A DNA stretch of 64,000 nt from Hippophae tibetana (taxonomy: Eukaryota; Streptophyta; Magnoliopsida; Rosales; Elaeagnaceae), in contig CM072801.1 of the NCBI GenBank assembly GCA_037013495.1, forward strand, positions 105,717,816 to 105,781,815, given 5' to 3'. Positions 48,361 to 63,100 of the stretch are shown here, in pieces. The stretch's first letter is position 1, and every line of letters begins with the position of its first letter. The notes below the pieces were generated by a model that was given only the letters and a program-made list of their open reading frames with translations, ran no database searches and had not been told where the DNA came from. The position numbers were made by a program, and so were the translations under genes.

Positions 48361-51300
48361 AAGAACATGATAATGATACAATGAATTAAAAGAAAAGTAC
48401 GAAATGAAATGCAAATAACAAAATTATGACAACAAAATCAAAAGAAAAAAAAAGACTTGTAGAAATATTTGTTTCTTTAATTGTGATTTGGACCAAAAGA
48501 ATGCAAAAAACAATAAAATGGAAACGTTTAGTAAATCTAAAATTCAAAAAATAGATATATTAAGAGAGATATACTATTTTGGGCAACCAAGGCTACGATA
48601 CCAAATGATACAGATCTTTTATGCGGACCATTTTGGAAACCATGAACTCAAAGGAATGAGAAAGATTGAATTGCTAAGAACATGGTTAATATAACCAAAT
48701 TTGAACAATTAAGAACATGATTAGAAAACCACGCAAAAATGTGAGACCAAACTATTAGAGTCGGAAAGTAGTGTAAGCGATGGAATTTGGGTTCTAAAAA
48801 GTGGACAATTGAACTATTTTTTACTTTATGTTTTTGCAAATTGAAATGAGTTTAGATTTGATATTTTATAATAGTCGTTTTGATGTATGACTTAAAAGTT
48901 ATAACAGTTTATAGTTGGAACCTCAATACATAATTTCTTTTTTTTAAATTACGAACTCCAGAAATTTTGTTGTTTTTTATTCAGGATCAAATATTGGTTG
49001 AACGCCGAAAACAAAAAACATGAAAATGATACATTGAATTAAAAGAAAAGTACGAAATGAAATGCAAATAACAAAATTATGACAACAAAATTAAAAGAAA
49101 ACAGAAGACTTGCAGAAATATTTGTTTCTTTAATTGTGATTTGGACCAAAAGAATGCAAAAAACCAATAAAACGGAAACGTTTAGTAAATCTAAACTTCA
49201 AAAAATAGATATATTAAGAGAGATATACTATTTTGGGCAACCAAGGCTACGATACCAAATGATACAGATCTTTTATGCGGACCATTTTGGAATCCATGAA
49301 CTCAAAGGAATGAGAAAGTTGAATTGCTAAGAACATGGTTAATATAATCAAATTTGAACAATTAAGAACACGATTAGAAAACCACGCAAAAATGTGAGAC
49401 AAAACTATAAGAGTCGGAAAGTAGTGTAAGCGATGGAATTTGGGTTCTAAAAAGTGGACAACTGAACGATTTTTTACTTTATGTTTTTTCAAATTGAAAT
49501 AAGTTTAGATTTGATATTTTATAATAGTCGTTTTGATGTATGACTTAAAAGTTATAACAGTTTAAAGTTGGAACCTCAATACATAATATCTTTTTTTTAA
49601 ATTACGAACTCTAGAAATTTTTTTGTTTTTTATTCAAGATCAAAGATTGGTGGAACGCCGAAAACAAAGAACATGAAAATGATACAGCGAATTAAAAGAA
49701 AAGTACGAAAGGAAATGCAAATAACAAAATTATGACAACAAAATTAAAAGAAAACAAAAGACTTGTAGAAATATTTGTTTCTTTAATTGTGATTTGGACC
49801 AAAAGAATGCAAAAAACAATAAAATGGAAACGCTTAGTAAATCCAAAATTCAAAAAATAGATATATTAAGAGAGATATACTATTTTGGACAACCAAGGCT
49901 ACGATACCAAATGATACGGATCTTTTATGCCGACCATTTTGGAAACCATGAACTCAAAGGAATGAGAAAGATTGAATTGCTAAGAACATGGTTAATATAA
50001 CCAAATTTGAACAATTAAGAACATGATTAGAAAACCACGCAAAAATGTGAGACCAAACTATTAGAGTCGGAAAGTAGTGTAAGCGATGGAATTTGGGTTC
50101 TAAAAAGTGGACAATTGAACTATTTTTTACTTTATGTTTTTGCAAATTGAAATGAGTTTAGATTTGATATTTTATAATAGTCGTTTTGATGTATGACTTA
50201 AAAGTTATAACAGTTTATAGTTGGAACCTCAATACATAATTTCTTTTTTTTAAATTACGAACTCCAGAAATTTTGTTGTTTTTTATTCAGGATCAAATAT
50301 TGGTTGAACGCCGAAAACAAAAAACATGAAAATGATACAGTGAATTAAAAGAAAAGTACGAAATGAAATGCAAATAACAAAATTATGACAACAAAATTAA
50401 AAGAAAACAGAAGACTTGCAGAAATATTTGTTTCTTTAATTGTGATTTGGACCAAAAGAATGCAAAAAACCAATAAAACGGAAACGTTTAGTAAATCTAA
50501 ACTTCAAAAAATAGATATATTAAGAGAGATATACTATTTTGGGCAACCAAGGCTACGATACCAAATGATACAGATCTTTTATGCGGACCATTTTGGAATC
50601 CATGAACTCAAAGGAATGAGAAAGTTGAATTGCTAAGAACATGGTTAATATAATCAAATTTGAACAATTAAGAACACGATTAGAAAACCACGCAAAAATG
50701 TGAGACAAAACTATAAGAGTCGGAAAGTAGTGTAAGCGATGGAATTTGGGTTCTAAAAAGTGGACAACTGAACGATTTTTTACTTTATGTTTTTTCAAAT
50801 TGAAATAAGTTTAGATTTGATATTTTATAATAGTCGTTTTGATGTATGACTTAAAAGTTATAACAGTTTAAAGTTGGAACCTCAATACATAATATCTTTT
50901 TTTTAAATTACGAACTCTAGAAATTTTTTTGTTTTTTATTCAAAATCAAAGATTGGTGGAACGCCGAAAACAAAGAACATGAAAATGATACAGCGAATTA
51001 AAAGAAAAGTACGAAAGGAAATGCAAATAACAAAATTATGACAACAAAATTAAAAGAAAACAAAAGACTTGTAGAAATATTTGTTTCTTTAATTGTGATT
51101 TGGACCAAAAGAATGCAAAAAACAATAAAATGGAAACGTTTAGTAAATCCAAAATTCAAAAAATAGATATATTAAGAGAGATATACTATTTTGGACAACC
51201 AAGGCTACGATACCAAATGATACGGATCTTTTATGCCGACCATTTTGGAAACCATGAACTAAAAGGAATGAGAAAGATTGAATTGCTAAGAACATGGTTA

Positions 51301-54100
51301 ATATAACCAAATTTGAACAATTAAGAACATGATTAGAAAACCACGCAAAAATGTGAGACCAAACTATTAGAGTCGGAAAGTAGTGTAAGCGATGGAATTT
51401 GGGTTCTAAAAAGTGGACAATTGAACTATTTTTTACTTTATGTTTTTGCAAATTGAAATGAGTTTAGATTTGATATTTTATAATAGTCGTTTTGATGTAT
51501 GACTTAAAATTATAACAGTTTATAGTTGGAACCTCAATACATAATTTCTTTTTTTTAAATTACGAACTCCAGAAATTTTGTTGTTTTTTATTCAGGATCA
51601 AATATTGGTTGAACGCCGAAAACAAAAAACATGAAAATGATACAGTGAATTAAAAGAAAAGTATGAAATGAAATGCAAATAACAAAATTATGACAACAAA
51701 ATTAAAAGAATACAGAAGACTTGCAGAAATATTTGTTTCTTTAATTGTGATTTGGACCAAAAGAATGCAAAAAACAATAAAATGGAAACGTTTAGTAAAT
51801 CTAAACTTCAAAAAATAGATATATTAAGAGAGATATACTATTTTGGGCAACCAAGGCTACGATTCCAAATGATACAGATCTTTTATACGGACCATTTTGG
51901 AAACCATGAACTCAAAGGAATGAGAAAGATTGAATTGCTAAGAACATGGTTAATATAACCAAATTTGAACAATTAAGAACATGATTAGAAAACCACGCAA
52001 AAATGTGAGACCAAACTATTAGAGTCGGAAAGTAGTGTAAGCGATGGAATTTGGGTTCTAAAAAGTGGACAATTGAACTATTTTTTACTTTATGTTTTTG
52101 CAAATTGAAATGAGTTTAGATTTGATATTTTATAATAGTCGTTTTGATGTATGACTTAAAAGTTATAACAGTTTATAGTTGGAACCTCAATACATAATTT
52201 CTTTTTTTTAAATTACGAACTCCAGAAATTTTGTTGTTTTTTATTCAGGATCAAATATTGGTTGAACGCCGAAAACAAAAAACATGAAAATGATACAGTG
52301 AATTAAAAGAAAAGTACGAAATGAAATGCAAATAACAAAATTATGACAACAAAATTAAAAGAAAACAGAAGACTTGCAGAAATATTTGTTTCTTTAATTG
52401 TGATTTGGACCAAAAGAATGCAAAAAACCAATAAAACGGAAACGTTTAGTAAATCTAAACTTCAAAAAATAGATATATTAAGAGAGATATACTATTTTGG
52501 GCAACCAAGGCTACGATACCAAATGATACAGATCTTTTATGCGGACCATTTTGGAATCCATGAACTCAAAGGAATGAGAAAGTTGAATTGCTAAGAACAT
52601 GGTTAATATAATCAAATTTGAACAATTAAGAACACGATTAGAAAACCACGCAAAAATGTGAGACAAAACTATAAGAGTCGGAAAGTAGTGTAAGCGATGG
52701 AATTTGGGTTCTAAAAAGTGGACAACTGAACGATTTTTTACTTTATGTTTTTTCAAATTGAAATAAGTTTAGATTTGATATTTTATAATAGTCGTTTTGA
52801 TGTATGACTTAAAAGTTATAACAGTTTAAAGTTGGAACCTCAATACATAATATCTTTTTTTTAAATTACGAACTCTAGAAATTTTTTTGTTTTTTATTCA
52901 AGATCAAAGATTGGTGGAACGCCGAAAACAAAGAACATGAAAATGATACAGCGAATTAAAAGAAAAGTACGAAAGGAAATGCAAATAACAAAATTATGAC
53001 AACAAAATTAAAAGAAAACAAAAGACTTGTAGAAATATTTGTTTCTTTAATTGTGATTTGGACCAAAAGAATGCAAAAAACAATAAAATGGAAACGTTTA
53101 GTAAATCCAAAATTCAAAAAATAGATATATTAAGAGAGATATACTATTTTGGACAACCAAGGCTACGATACCAAATGATACGGATCTTTTATGCCGACCA
53201 TTTTGGAAACCATGAACTAAAAGGAATGAGAAAGATTGAATTGCTAAGAACATGGTTAATATAACCAAATTTGAACAATTAAGAACATGATTAGAAAACC
53301 ACGCAAAAATGTGAGACCAAACTATTAGAGTCGGAAAGTAGTGTAAGCGATGGAATTTGGGTTCTAAAAAGTGGACAATTGAACTATTTTTTACTTTATG
53401 TTTTTGCAAATTGAAATGAGTTTAGATTTGATATTTTATAATAGTCGTTTTGATGTATGACTTAAAATTATAACAGTTTATAGTTGGAACCTCAATACAT
53501 AATTTCTTTTTTTTAAATTACGAACTCCAGAAATTTTGTTGTTTTTTATTCAGGATCAAATATTGGTTGAACGCCGAAAACAAAAAACATGAAAATGATA
53601 CAGTGAATTAAAAGAAAAGTATGAAATGAAATGCAAATAACAAAATTATGACAACAAAATTAAAAGAATACAGAAGACTTGCAGAAATATTTGTTTCTTT
53701 AATTGTGATTTGGACCAAAAGAATGCAAAAAACAATAAAATGGAAACGTTTAGTAAATCTAAACTTCAAAAAATAGATATATTAAGAGAGATATACTATT
53801 TTGGGCAACCAAGGCTACGATTCCAAATGATACAGATCTTTTATACGGACCATTTTGGAAACCATGAACTCAAAGGAATGAGAAAGATTGAATTGCTAAG
53901 AACATGGTTAATATAATCAAATTTGAACAATTAAGAACACGATTAGAAAACCACGCAAAAATGTGTGACCAAACTATTAGAGTCGGAAAGTAGTGTAAGC
54001 GATGGAATTTGGGTTCTAAAAAGTGGACAACTGAACTATTTTTTACTTTATGTTTTTGCAAATTGTAATAAGTTTTGATTTGATATTTTATAATAGTCGT
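48361..54100. repeat. Dimer-to-trimer higher-order repeats (1306 and 1958 bp)
   Basis: Three 653-bp monomer types occur in the order a-b, a-b-c, a-b-c. Type a (49079, 50385, 52343) has ACCAATAAAACGG, GGAATCCATG and AGAAAGTTGAATTGC. Type b (49794, 51100, 53058) has GGTGGAACGCC and GAAAGGAAATGC. Type c (51752, 53710) has CGATTCCAAATG. Offsets are 1306 between the first two a-b units and 1958 between later ones. The two a-b-c copies are almost identical, including a shared one-base loss (CTTAAAATTATAACAG near 51503 and 53461). Confidence 0.85.
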
Positions 54101-57100
54101 TTTGATGTATGACTTAAAAGTTATAACAGTTTAAAGTTGGAACCTCAATTCATAATTTCTTTTTTTTAAATTACGAACTCCAGAAATTTGGTTGTTTTTT
54201 ATTCATGATCAAAGATTGGTTGAACGCCGAAAACAAAGAACAGGAAAATGATACAGTGAATTAAAAGAAAAGTACGAAATGAAATGCAAATAACAAAATT
54301 ATGACAACAAAATTAAAAGAAAACAAAAGACTTGTAGAAATATTTGTTTCTTTAATTGTGATTTGGACCAAAAGAATGCAAAAAACAATAAAATGGAAAC
54401 GTTTAGTAAATCCAAAATTCAAAAAATAGATATATTAAGAGAGATATACTATTTTGGACAACCAAGGCTACGATACCAAATGATACGGATCTTTTATGCC
54501 GACCATTTTGGAGACGATGAACTCAAAGGAATGAGAAAGATTGAATTGCTAAGAACATGGTTAATATAACCAAATTTGAACAATTAAGAACACGATTAGA
54601 AAACCACGCAAAAATGTGAGACCAAACTATTAGAGTCGGAAAGTAGTGTAACCGATGGAATTTGGGTTCTAAAAAGAGGACAACTAAACTATTTTTTACT
54701 TTATGTTTTTGCAAATTGAAATAAGTTTAGATTTGATATTTTATAATAGTCGTTTTGATGTATGACTTAAAAGTTATTACAGTTTAAAGTTGGAACCTCA
54801 ATACATAATTTCTTGTTTTTAAATTACGAATTCCAGAAATTTTGTTGTTTTTTATTCAGGATCAAAGATTGGTTGAACGCCGAAAAAAAGAAAAGGAAAA
54901 TGATACAATGAATTAAAAGAAAGGTACGAAATGAAATGCAAATAAGAAAATTATGACAACAAAATCTAAAGAAAACAAAAGACTTGTAGAAATATTTGTT
55001 TCTTCAATTGTGATAAGGACCACAAGAATGCAAATAACAATAAAATGGAAACCTTTAGTAAATCTAATATATTAAGATAGATATTCTATTTTGGGCAACC
55101 AAGGCTTCAATACCAAATGATACGGATCTTTTATGCGGACCATTTAGGAAACCATGCACCCAAAGGAATGAGAAAGATTGAATTGCTAAGAACATGGTTA
55201 ATATAATCAAATTTGAACAATTAAGAAAAAGATTAGAAAACCACGCAAATATATGAGACCAAACTATTAGAGTTGAAAAGTAGTGTAAGCGATGGAATTT
55301 GGGTTCTAAAAAGTGGACAACTGAACTATTTTTTACTTTATGTTTTTGCAAATTAAAATAAGTTTAGATTTGATATTTTATAATAGTCGTTTTGATGTAT
55401 GACTTAAAAGTTATAACAGTTTATAGTTGGAACCTCAATACATAATTTCTTTTTTTTAAATTACGAACTCCAGAACTTTTGTTGTTTTTTATTCAGGATC
55501 AAATATTGGTTGAACGCCGAAAACAAAAAACATGAAAATGATACAGTGAATTAAAAGAAAAGTATGAAATGAAATGCAAATAACAAAATTATGACAACAA
55601 AATTAAAAGAAAACAGAAGACTTGCAGAAATATTTGTTTCTTTAATTGTGATTTGAACCAAAAGAATGCAAAAAACCAATAAAACGGAAACGTTTAGTAA
55701 ATCTAAACTTCAAAAAATAGATATATTAAGAGAGATATACTATTTTGGGCAACCAAGGCTACGATACCAAATGATACAGATCTTTTATGCGGACCATTTT
55801 GGAATCCATGAACTCAAAGGAATGAGAAAGTTGAATTGCTAAGAACATGGTTAATATAATCAAATTTGAACAATTAAGAACACGATTAGAAAACCACGCA
55901 AAAATGTGAGACAAAACTATAAGAGTCGGAAAGTAGTGTAAGCGATGGAATTTGGGTTCTAAAAAGTGGACAACTGAACGATTTTTTACTTTATGTTTTT
56001 TCAAATTGAAATAAGTTTAGATTTGATATTTTATAATAGTCGTTTTGATGTATGACTTAAAAGTTATAACAGTTTATAGTTGGAACCTCAATACATAATT
56101 TCTTTTTTTTAAATTACGAACTCTAGAAATTTTGTTGTTTTTTATTCAGGATCAAATATTGGTTGAACGCCGAAAACAAAAAACATGAAAATGATACAGT
56201 GAATTAAAAGAAAAGTACGAAATGAAATGCAAATAACAAAATTATGACAACAAAATTAAAAGAAAACAGAAGACTTGCAGAAATATTTGTTTCTTTAATT
56301 GTGATTTGGACCAAAAGAATGCAAAAAACCAATAAAACGGAAACGTTTAGTAAATCTAAACTTCAAAAAATAGATATATTAAGAGAGATATACTATTTTG
56401 GGCCACCAAGGCTACGATACCAAATGATAGAGATCTTTTATACGGACCATTTTTAAAACCATGAACTCAAAGGAATGAGAAAGATTGAATTGCTAAGAAC
56501 ATGGTTAATATAATCAAATTTGACCAATTAAGAACACGATTAGAAAACCACGCAAAAATGTGTGACCAAACTATTAGAGTCGGAAAGTAGTGTAAGCGAT
56601 GGAATTCGGGTTCTAAAAAGTGGGCAACTGAACTATTTTTTACTTTATGTTTTTGCAAATTCTAATAATTTTAGATTTGATATTTTATAATAGTCGTTTT
56701 GATGTATGACTTAAAAGTTATTACAGTTTAAAGTTGGAACCTCAATACATAATTTCTTTTTTTTAAATTACGAACTCTAGAAATTTTTTTGTTTTTTATT
56801 CAAGATCAAAGATTGGTTGAACGCCGAAAACAAAGAACATGAAAATGATACAGCGAATTAAAAGAAAAGTACGAAATGAAATGCAAATAACAAAATAGTG
56901 ACCACAAAATTAAAAGAAAACAAAAGACTTGTAGAAATATTTGTTTCTTTAATTGTGATTTGGACCAAAAGAATGCAAAAAACAATAAAATGGAAACGTT
57001 TAGTAAATCCAAAATTCAAAAAATAGATATATTAAGAGAGATATACTATTTTGGACAACCAAGGGTACGATACCAAATGATATGGATCTTTTATGCCGAC

Positions 57101-60100
57101 CATTTTGGAAACCATGAACTCAAAGGAATGAGAAATATTGAATTGCTAAGAACATGGTTAATATAACCAAATTTGAACAATTAAGAACACGATTAGAAAA
57201 CCACGCAAAAATGTGAGACCAAACTATTAGAGTCGGAAAGTAGTGTAAGCGATGGAATTTGGGTTCTAAAAAGTGGACAACTGAACTATTTTTTACTTTA
57301 TGTTTTTGCAAATTGAAATAAGTTTAGATTTGCTATTTTATAATAGTCGTTTTGATGTATGACTTAAAAGTTATAACAGTTTAAAGTTGGAACCTCAATA
57401 CATAATTTCTTTTTTTTAAATTACGAATTCTAGAAATTTTTTTGTTTTTTATTCAGGATCAAAGATTGGTTGAACGCCGAACACAAAGAAAAGGAAAATG
57501 ATACAATGAATTAAAAGAAAGGTACGAAATGAAATGCAAATAAGAAAATTATGACAACAAAATCTAAAGAAAACAAAAGACTTGTAGAAATATTTGTTTC
57601 TTTAATTGTGATTTGGACCAAAAGAATGCAAAAAACAATAAAATGGAAACGTTTAGTAAATCTAAACTTCAAAAAATAGATATATTAAGAGAGATATACT
57701 ATTTTGGGCAACCAAGGCTACGATTCCAAATGATACAGATCTTTTATACGGACCATTTTGGAAACCATGAACTCAAAGGAATGAGAAAGATTGAATTGCT
57801 AAGAACATGGTTAATATAATCAAATTTGAACAATTAAGAACACGATTAGAAAACCACGCAAAAATGTGTGACCAAACTATTAGAGTCGGAAAGTAGTGTA
57901 AGCGATGGAATTTGGGTTCTAAAAAGTGGACAACTGAACTATTTTTTACTTTATGTTTTTGCAAATTGTAATAAGTTTTGATTTGATATTTTATAATAGT
58001 CGTTTTGATGTATGACTTAAAAGTTATAACAGTTTAAAGTTGGAACCTCAATTCATAATTTCTTTTTTTTAAATTACGAACTCCAGAAATTTGGTTGTTT
58101 TTTATTCATGATCAAAGATTGGTTGAACGCCGAAAACAAAGAACAGGAAAATGATACAGCGAATGAAAAGAAAAGTACGAAATGAAATGCAAATAACAAA
58201 ATTATGACAACAAAATTAAAAGAAAACAAAAGACTTGTAGAAATATTTGTTTCTTTAATTGTGATTTGGACCAAAAGAATGCAAAAAACAATAAAATGGA
58301 AACGTTTAGTAAATCCAAAATTCAAAAAATAGATATATTAAGGGAGATATACTATTTTGGACAACCAAGGCTACGATACCAAATGATACGGATCTTTTAT
58401 GCCGACCATTTTGGAGACGATGAACTCAAAGGAATGAGAAAGATTGAATTGCTAAGAACATGGTTAATATAACCAAATTTGAACAATTAAGAACACGATT
58501 AGAAAACCACGCAAAAATGTGAGACCAAACTATTAGAGTCGGAAAGTAGTGTAACCGATGGAATTTGGGTTCTAAAAAGAGGACAACTAAACTATTTTTT
58601 ACTTTATGTTTTTGCAAATTGAAATAAGTTTAGATTTGATATTTTATAATAGTCGTTTTGATGTATGACTTAAAAGTTATAACAGTTTAAAGTTGGAACC
58701 TCAATACATAATTTCTTGTTTTTAAATTACGAATTCCAGAAATTTTGTTGTTTTTTATTCAGGATCAAAGATTGGTTGAACGCCGAAAAAAAGAAAAGGA
58801 AAATGATACAATGAATTAAAAGAAAGGTACGAAATGAAATGCAAATAAGAAAATTATGACAACAAAATCTAAAGAAAACAAAAGACCTGTAGAAATATTT
58901 GTTTCTTCAATTGTGATAAGGACCACAAGAATGCAAATAACAATAAAATGGAAACCTTTAGTACATCTAATATATTAAGATAGATATTCTATTTTGGGCA
59001 ACCAAGGCTTCAATACCAAATGATACGGATCTTTTATGCGGACCATTTAGGAAACCATGCACCCAAAGGAATGAGAAAGATTGAATTGCTAAGAACATGG
59101 TTAATATAATCAAATTTGAACAATTAAGAAAAAGATTAGAAAACCACGCAAATATGTGAGACCAAACTATTAGAGTTGAAAAGTAGTGTAAGCGATGGAA
59201 TTTGGGTTCTAAAAAGTGGACAACTGAACTATTTTTTACTTTATGTTTTTGCAAATTAAAATAAGTTTATATTTGATATTTTATAATAGTCGTTTTGATG
59301 TATGACTAAAAAGTTATAATAGTTTAAAGTTGGAACCTCAATACATAATTTCTTTTTTTAAAATTACGAACTCCAGAAATTTTGTTGTTTTTTATTCAGG
59401 ATCAAAGATTGGTTGAACGCCGAAAACAAAGAAAAAGAAAATGATACAATGAATTAAAAGAAAGGTACGAAATGAAATGCAAATAAGAAAATTATGACAA
59501 CAAAATCTAAAGAAAACAAAAGACTTGTAGAAATATTTGTTTCTTTAATTGTGATTTGGACAAAAAGAATGCAAAAAACAATAAAATGGAAACGTTTAGT
59601 AAATCTAAACTTCAAAAAATAGATATATTAAGAGAGATATACTATTTTGGGCAACCAAGGCTACGATACCAAATGATACAGATCTTTTATACGGACCATT
59701 TTGGAAACCATGAACTCAAAGGAATGAGAAAGATTGAATTGCTAAGAACATGGTTAATATAATCAAATTTGAACAATTAAGAACACGATTAGAAAACCAC
59801 GCAAAAATGTGAGACCAATCTATTAGAGTCGGAAAGTAGTGTAAGCGATGGAATTTGGGTTCTAAAAAGTGGGCAACTGAACTATTTTTTACTTTATGTT
59901 TTTGCAAATTGTAATAAGTTTTGATTTGATATTTTATAATAGTCGTTTTGATGTATGACTAAAAAGTTATAATAGTTTAAAGTTGGAACCTCAATACATA
60001 ATTTCTTTTTTTTAAATTACGAACTCCAGAAATTTTGTTGTTTTTTATTCAGGATCAAAGATTGGTTGAACGCCGAAAACAAAGAAAAAGAAAATGATAC

Positions 60101-63100
60101 AATGAATTAAAAGAAAGGTACGAAATGAAATGCAAATAACAAAATTATGACAACAAAATTAAAAGAAAACAAAAGACTTGTAGAAATATTTGTTTCTTTA
60201 ATTGTGATTTGGACAAAAAGAATGAAAAAAATAATAAAATGGAAACGTTTAGTAAATCCAAAATTCAAAAAATAGATATATTAAGAGAGATATACTATTT
60301 TGTACAACCAAGGCTACGATACCAAATGATACGGATCTTTTATGCCGACCATTTTGGAAACGATGAAGTCAAAGGAATGAGAAAGATTGAATTGCTAAGA
60401 ACATGGTTAATATAATCAAATTTGAACAATTAAGAACACGATTAGAAAACCACGCAAAAATGTGAGACCAAAATATTAGAGTCGGAAAGTAGTGTAACCG
60501 ATGGAATTTGGGTTCTAAAAAGTGGGCAACTGAACTATTTTTTACTTTATGTTTTTGCAAATTGAAATAAGTTTTGATTTGATATTTTATAATAGTCGTT
60601 TTGATGTATGACTTAAAAGTTATAACAGTTTAAAGATGGAACCTCAATACATAATTTCATGTTTTTAAATTACGAATTCCAGAAATTTTGTTGTTTTTTA
60701 TTCAGGATCAAACATTGGTTGAACGCCGAAAACAAAGAAAAGGAAAATGATACAATGAATTAAAAGAAAGGTACGAAATGAAATGCAAATAAGAAAATTA
60801 TGACAACAAAATCTAAAGAAAACAAAAGACTTGTAGAAATATTTGTTTCTTCAATTGTGATAAGGACCACAAGAATGCAAAAAACAATAAAATGGAAACT
60901 TTTGGTAAATCTAATATATTAAGATAGATATTCTATTTTGGGCAACCAAGGCTTCGATACCAAATGATATGGATTTTTTATGCGGACCATTTTGGAAACT
61001 ATGCACCCAAAGGAATGAGAAAGATTGAATTGCTAAGAACATGGTTAATATAATCAAATTTGAACAATTAAGAACAAGATTAGAAAACCACGCAAAAATG
61101 TGAGACCAAACTATTAGATTTGGAAAGTAGTGTAAGCGATGGAATTTGGGTTCTAAAAAGTGGACAACTGAACTATTTTTTACTTTATGTTTTTGCAAAT
61201 TGAAATAAGTTTAGATTTGATATTTTATAATAGTCGTTTTGATGTATGACTTGAAAGTTATAACAGTTTAAAGTTGGAACCTCAATACATAATTTCTTGT
61301 TTTTAAATTACGAATTCCAGAAATTTTGTTGTTTTTTATTCAGGATCAAAGATTGGTTGAACGCCGAAAACAAAGAAAAGGAAAATGATACAATGAATTA
61401 AAAGAAAGGTACGAAATGAAATGCAAATAAGAAAATTATGACAACAAAATCTAAAGAAAACAGAAGACTTGCAGAAATATTTGTTTCTTTAATTGTGATT
61501 TGGACCAAAAGAATGCAAAAAACCAATAAAACGGAAACGTTTAGTAAATCTAAACTTCAAAAAATAGATATATTAAGAGAGATATACTATTTTGGGCAAC
61601 CAAGGCTACGATACCAAATGATACAGATCTTTTATGCGGACCATTTTGGAATCCATGAACTCAAAGGAATGAGAAAGTTGAATTGCTAAGAACATGGTTA
61701 ATATAATCAAATTTGAACAATTAAGAACACGATTAGAAAACCACGCAAAAATGTGAGACCAATCTATTAGAGTCGGAAAGTAGTGTAAGCGATGGAATTT
61801 GGGTTCTAAAAAGTGGACAACTGAACTATTTTTTACTTTATGTTTTTGCAAATTGTAATAAGTTTTGATTTGATATTTTATAATAGTCGTTTTGATGTAT
61901 GACTTAAAAGTTATAACAGTTTAAAGTTGGAACCTCAATTCATAATTTCTTTTTTTTAAATTACGAACTCCAGAAATTTGGTTGTTTTTTATTCATGATC
62001 AAAGATTGGTTGAACGCCGAAAACAAAGAACAGGAAAATGATACAGCGAATGAAAAGAAAAGTACGAAATGAAATGCAAATAACAAAATTATGACAACAA
62101 AATTAAAAGAAAACAAAAGACTTGTAGAAATATTTGTTTCTTTAATTGTGATTTGGACCAAAAGAATGCAAAAAACAATAAAATGGAAACGTTTAGTAAA
62201 TCCAAAATTCAAAAAATAGATATATTAAGGGAGATATACTATTTTGGACAACCAAGGCTACGATACCAAATGATACGGATCTTTTATGCCGACCATTTTG
62301 GAGACGATGAACTCAAAGGAATGAGAAAGATTGAATTGCTAAGGACATGGTTAATATAACCAAATTTGAACAATTAAGAACACGATTAGAAAACCACGCA
62401 AAAATGTGAGACCAAACTATTAGAGTCGGAAAGTAGTGTAACCGATGGAATTTGGGTTCTAAAAAGAGGACAACTAAACTATTTTTTACTTTATGTTTTT
62501 GCAAATTGAAATAAGTTTAGATTTGATATTTTATAATAGTCGTTTTGATGTATGACTTAAAAGTTATAACAGTTTAAAGTTGGAACCTCAATACATAATT
62601 TCTTGTTTTTAAATTACGAATTCCAGAAATTTTGTTGTTTTTTATTCAGGATCAAAGATTGGTTGAACGCCGAAAAAAGAAAAGGAAAATGATACAATGA
62701 ATTAAAAGAAAGGTACGAAATGAAATGCAAATAAGAAAATTATGACAACAAAATCTAAAGAAAACAAAAGACTTGTAGAAATATTTGTTTCTTCAATTGT
62801 GATAAGGACCACAAGAATGCAAATAATAATAAAATGGAAACCTTTAGTACATCTAATATATTAAGATAGATATTCTATTTTGGGCAACCAAGGCTTCAAT
62901 ACCAAATGATACGGATCTTTTATGCGGACCATTTAGGAAACCATGCACCCAAAGGAATGAGAAAGATTGAATTGCTAAGAACATGGTTAATATAATCAAA
63001 TTTGAACAATTAAGAAAAAGATTAGAAAACCACGCAAATATGTGAGACCAAACTATTAGAGTTGAAAAGTAGTGTAAGCGATGGAATTTGGGTTCTAAAA

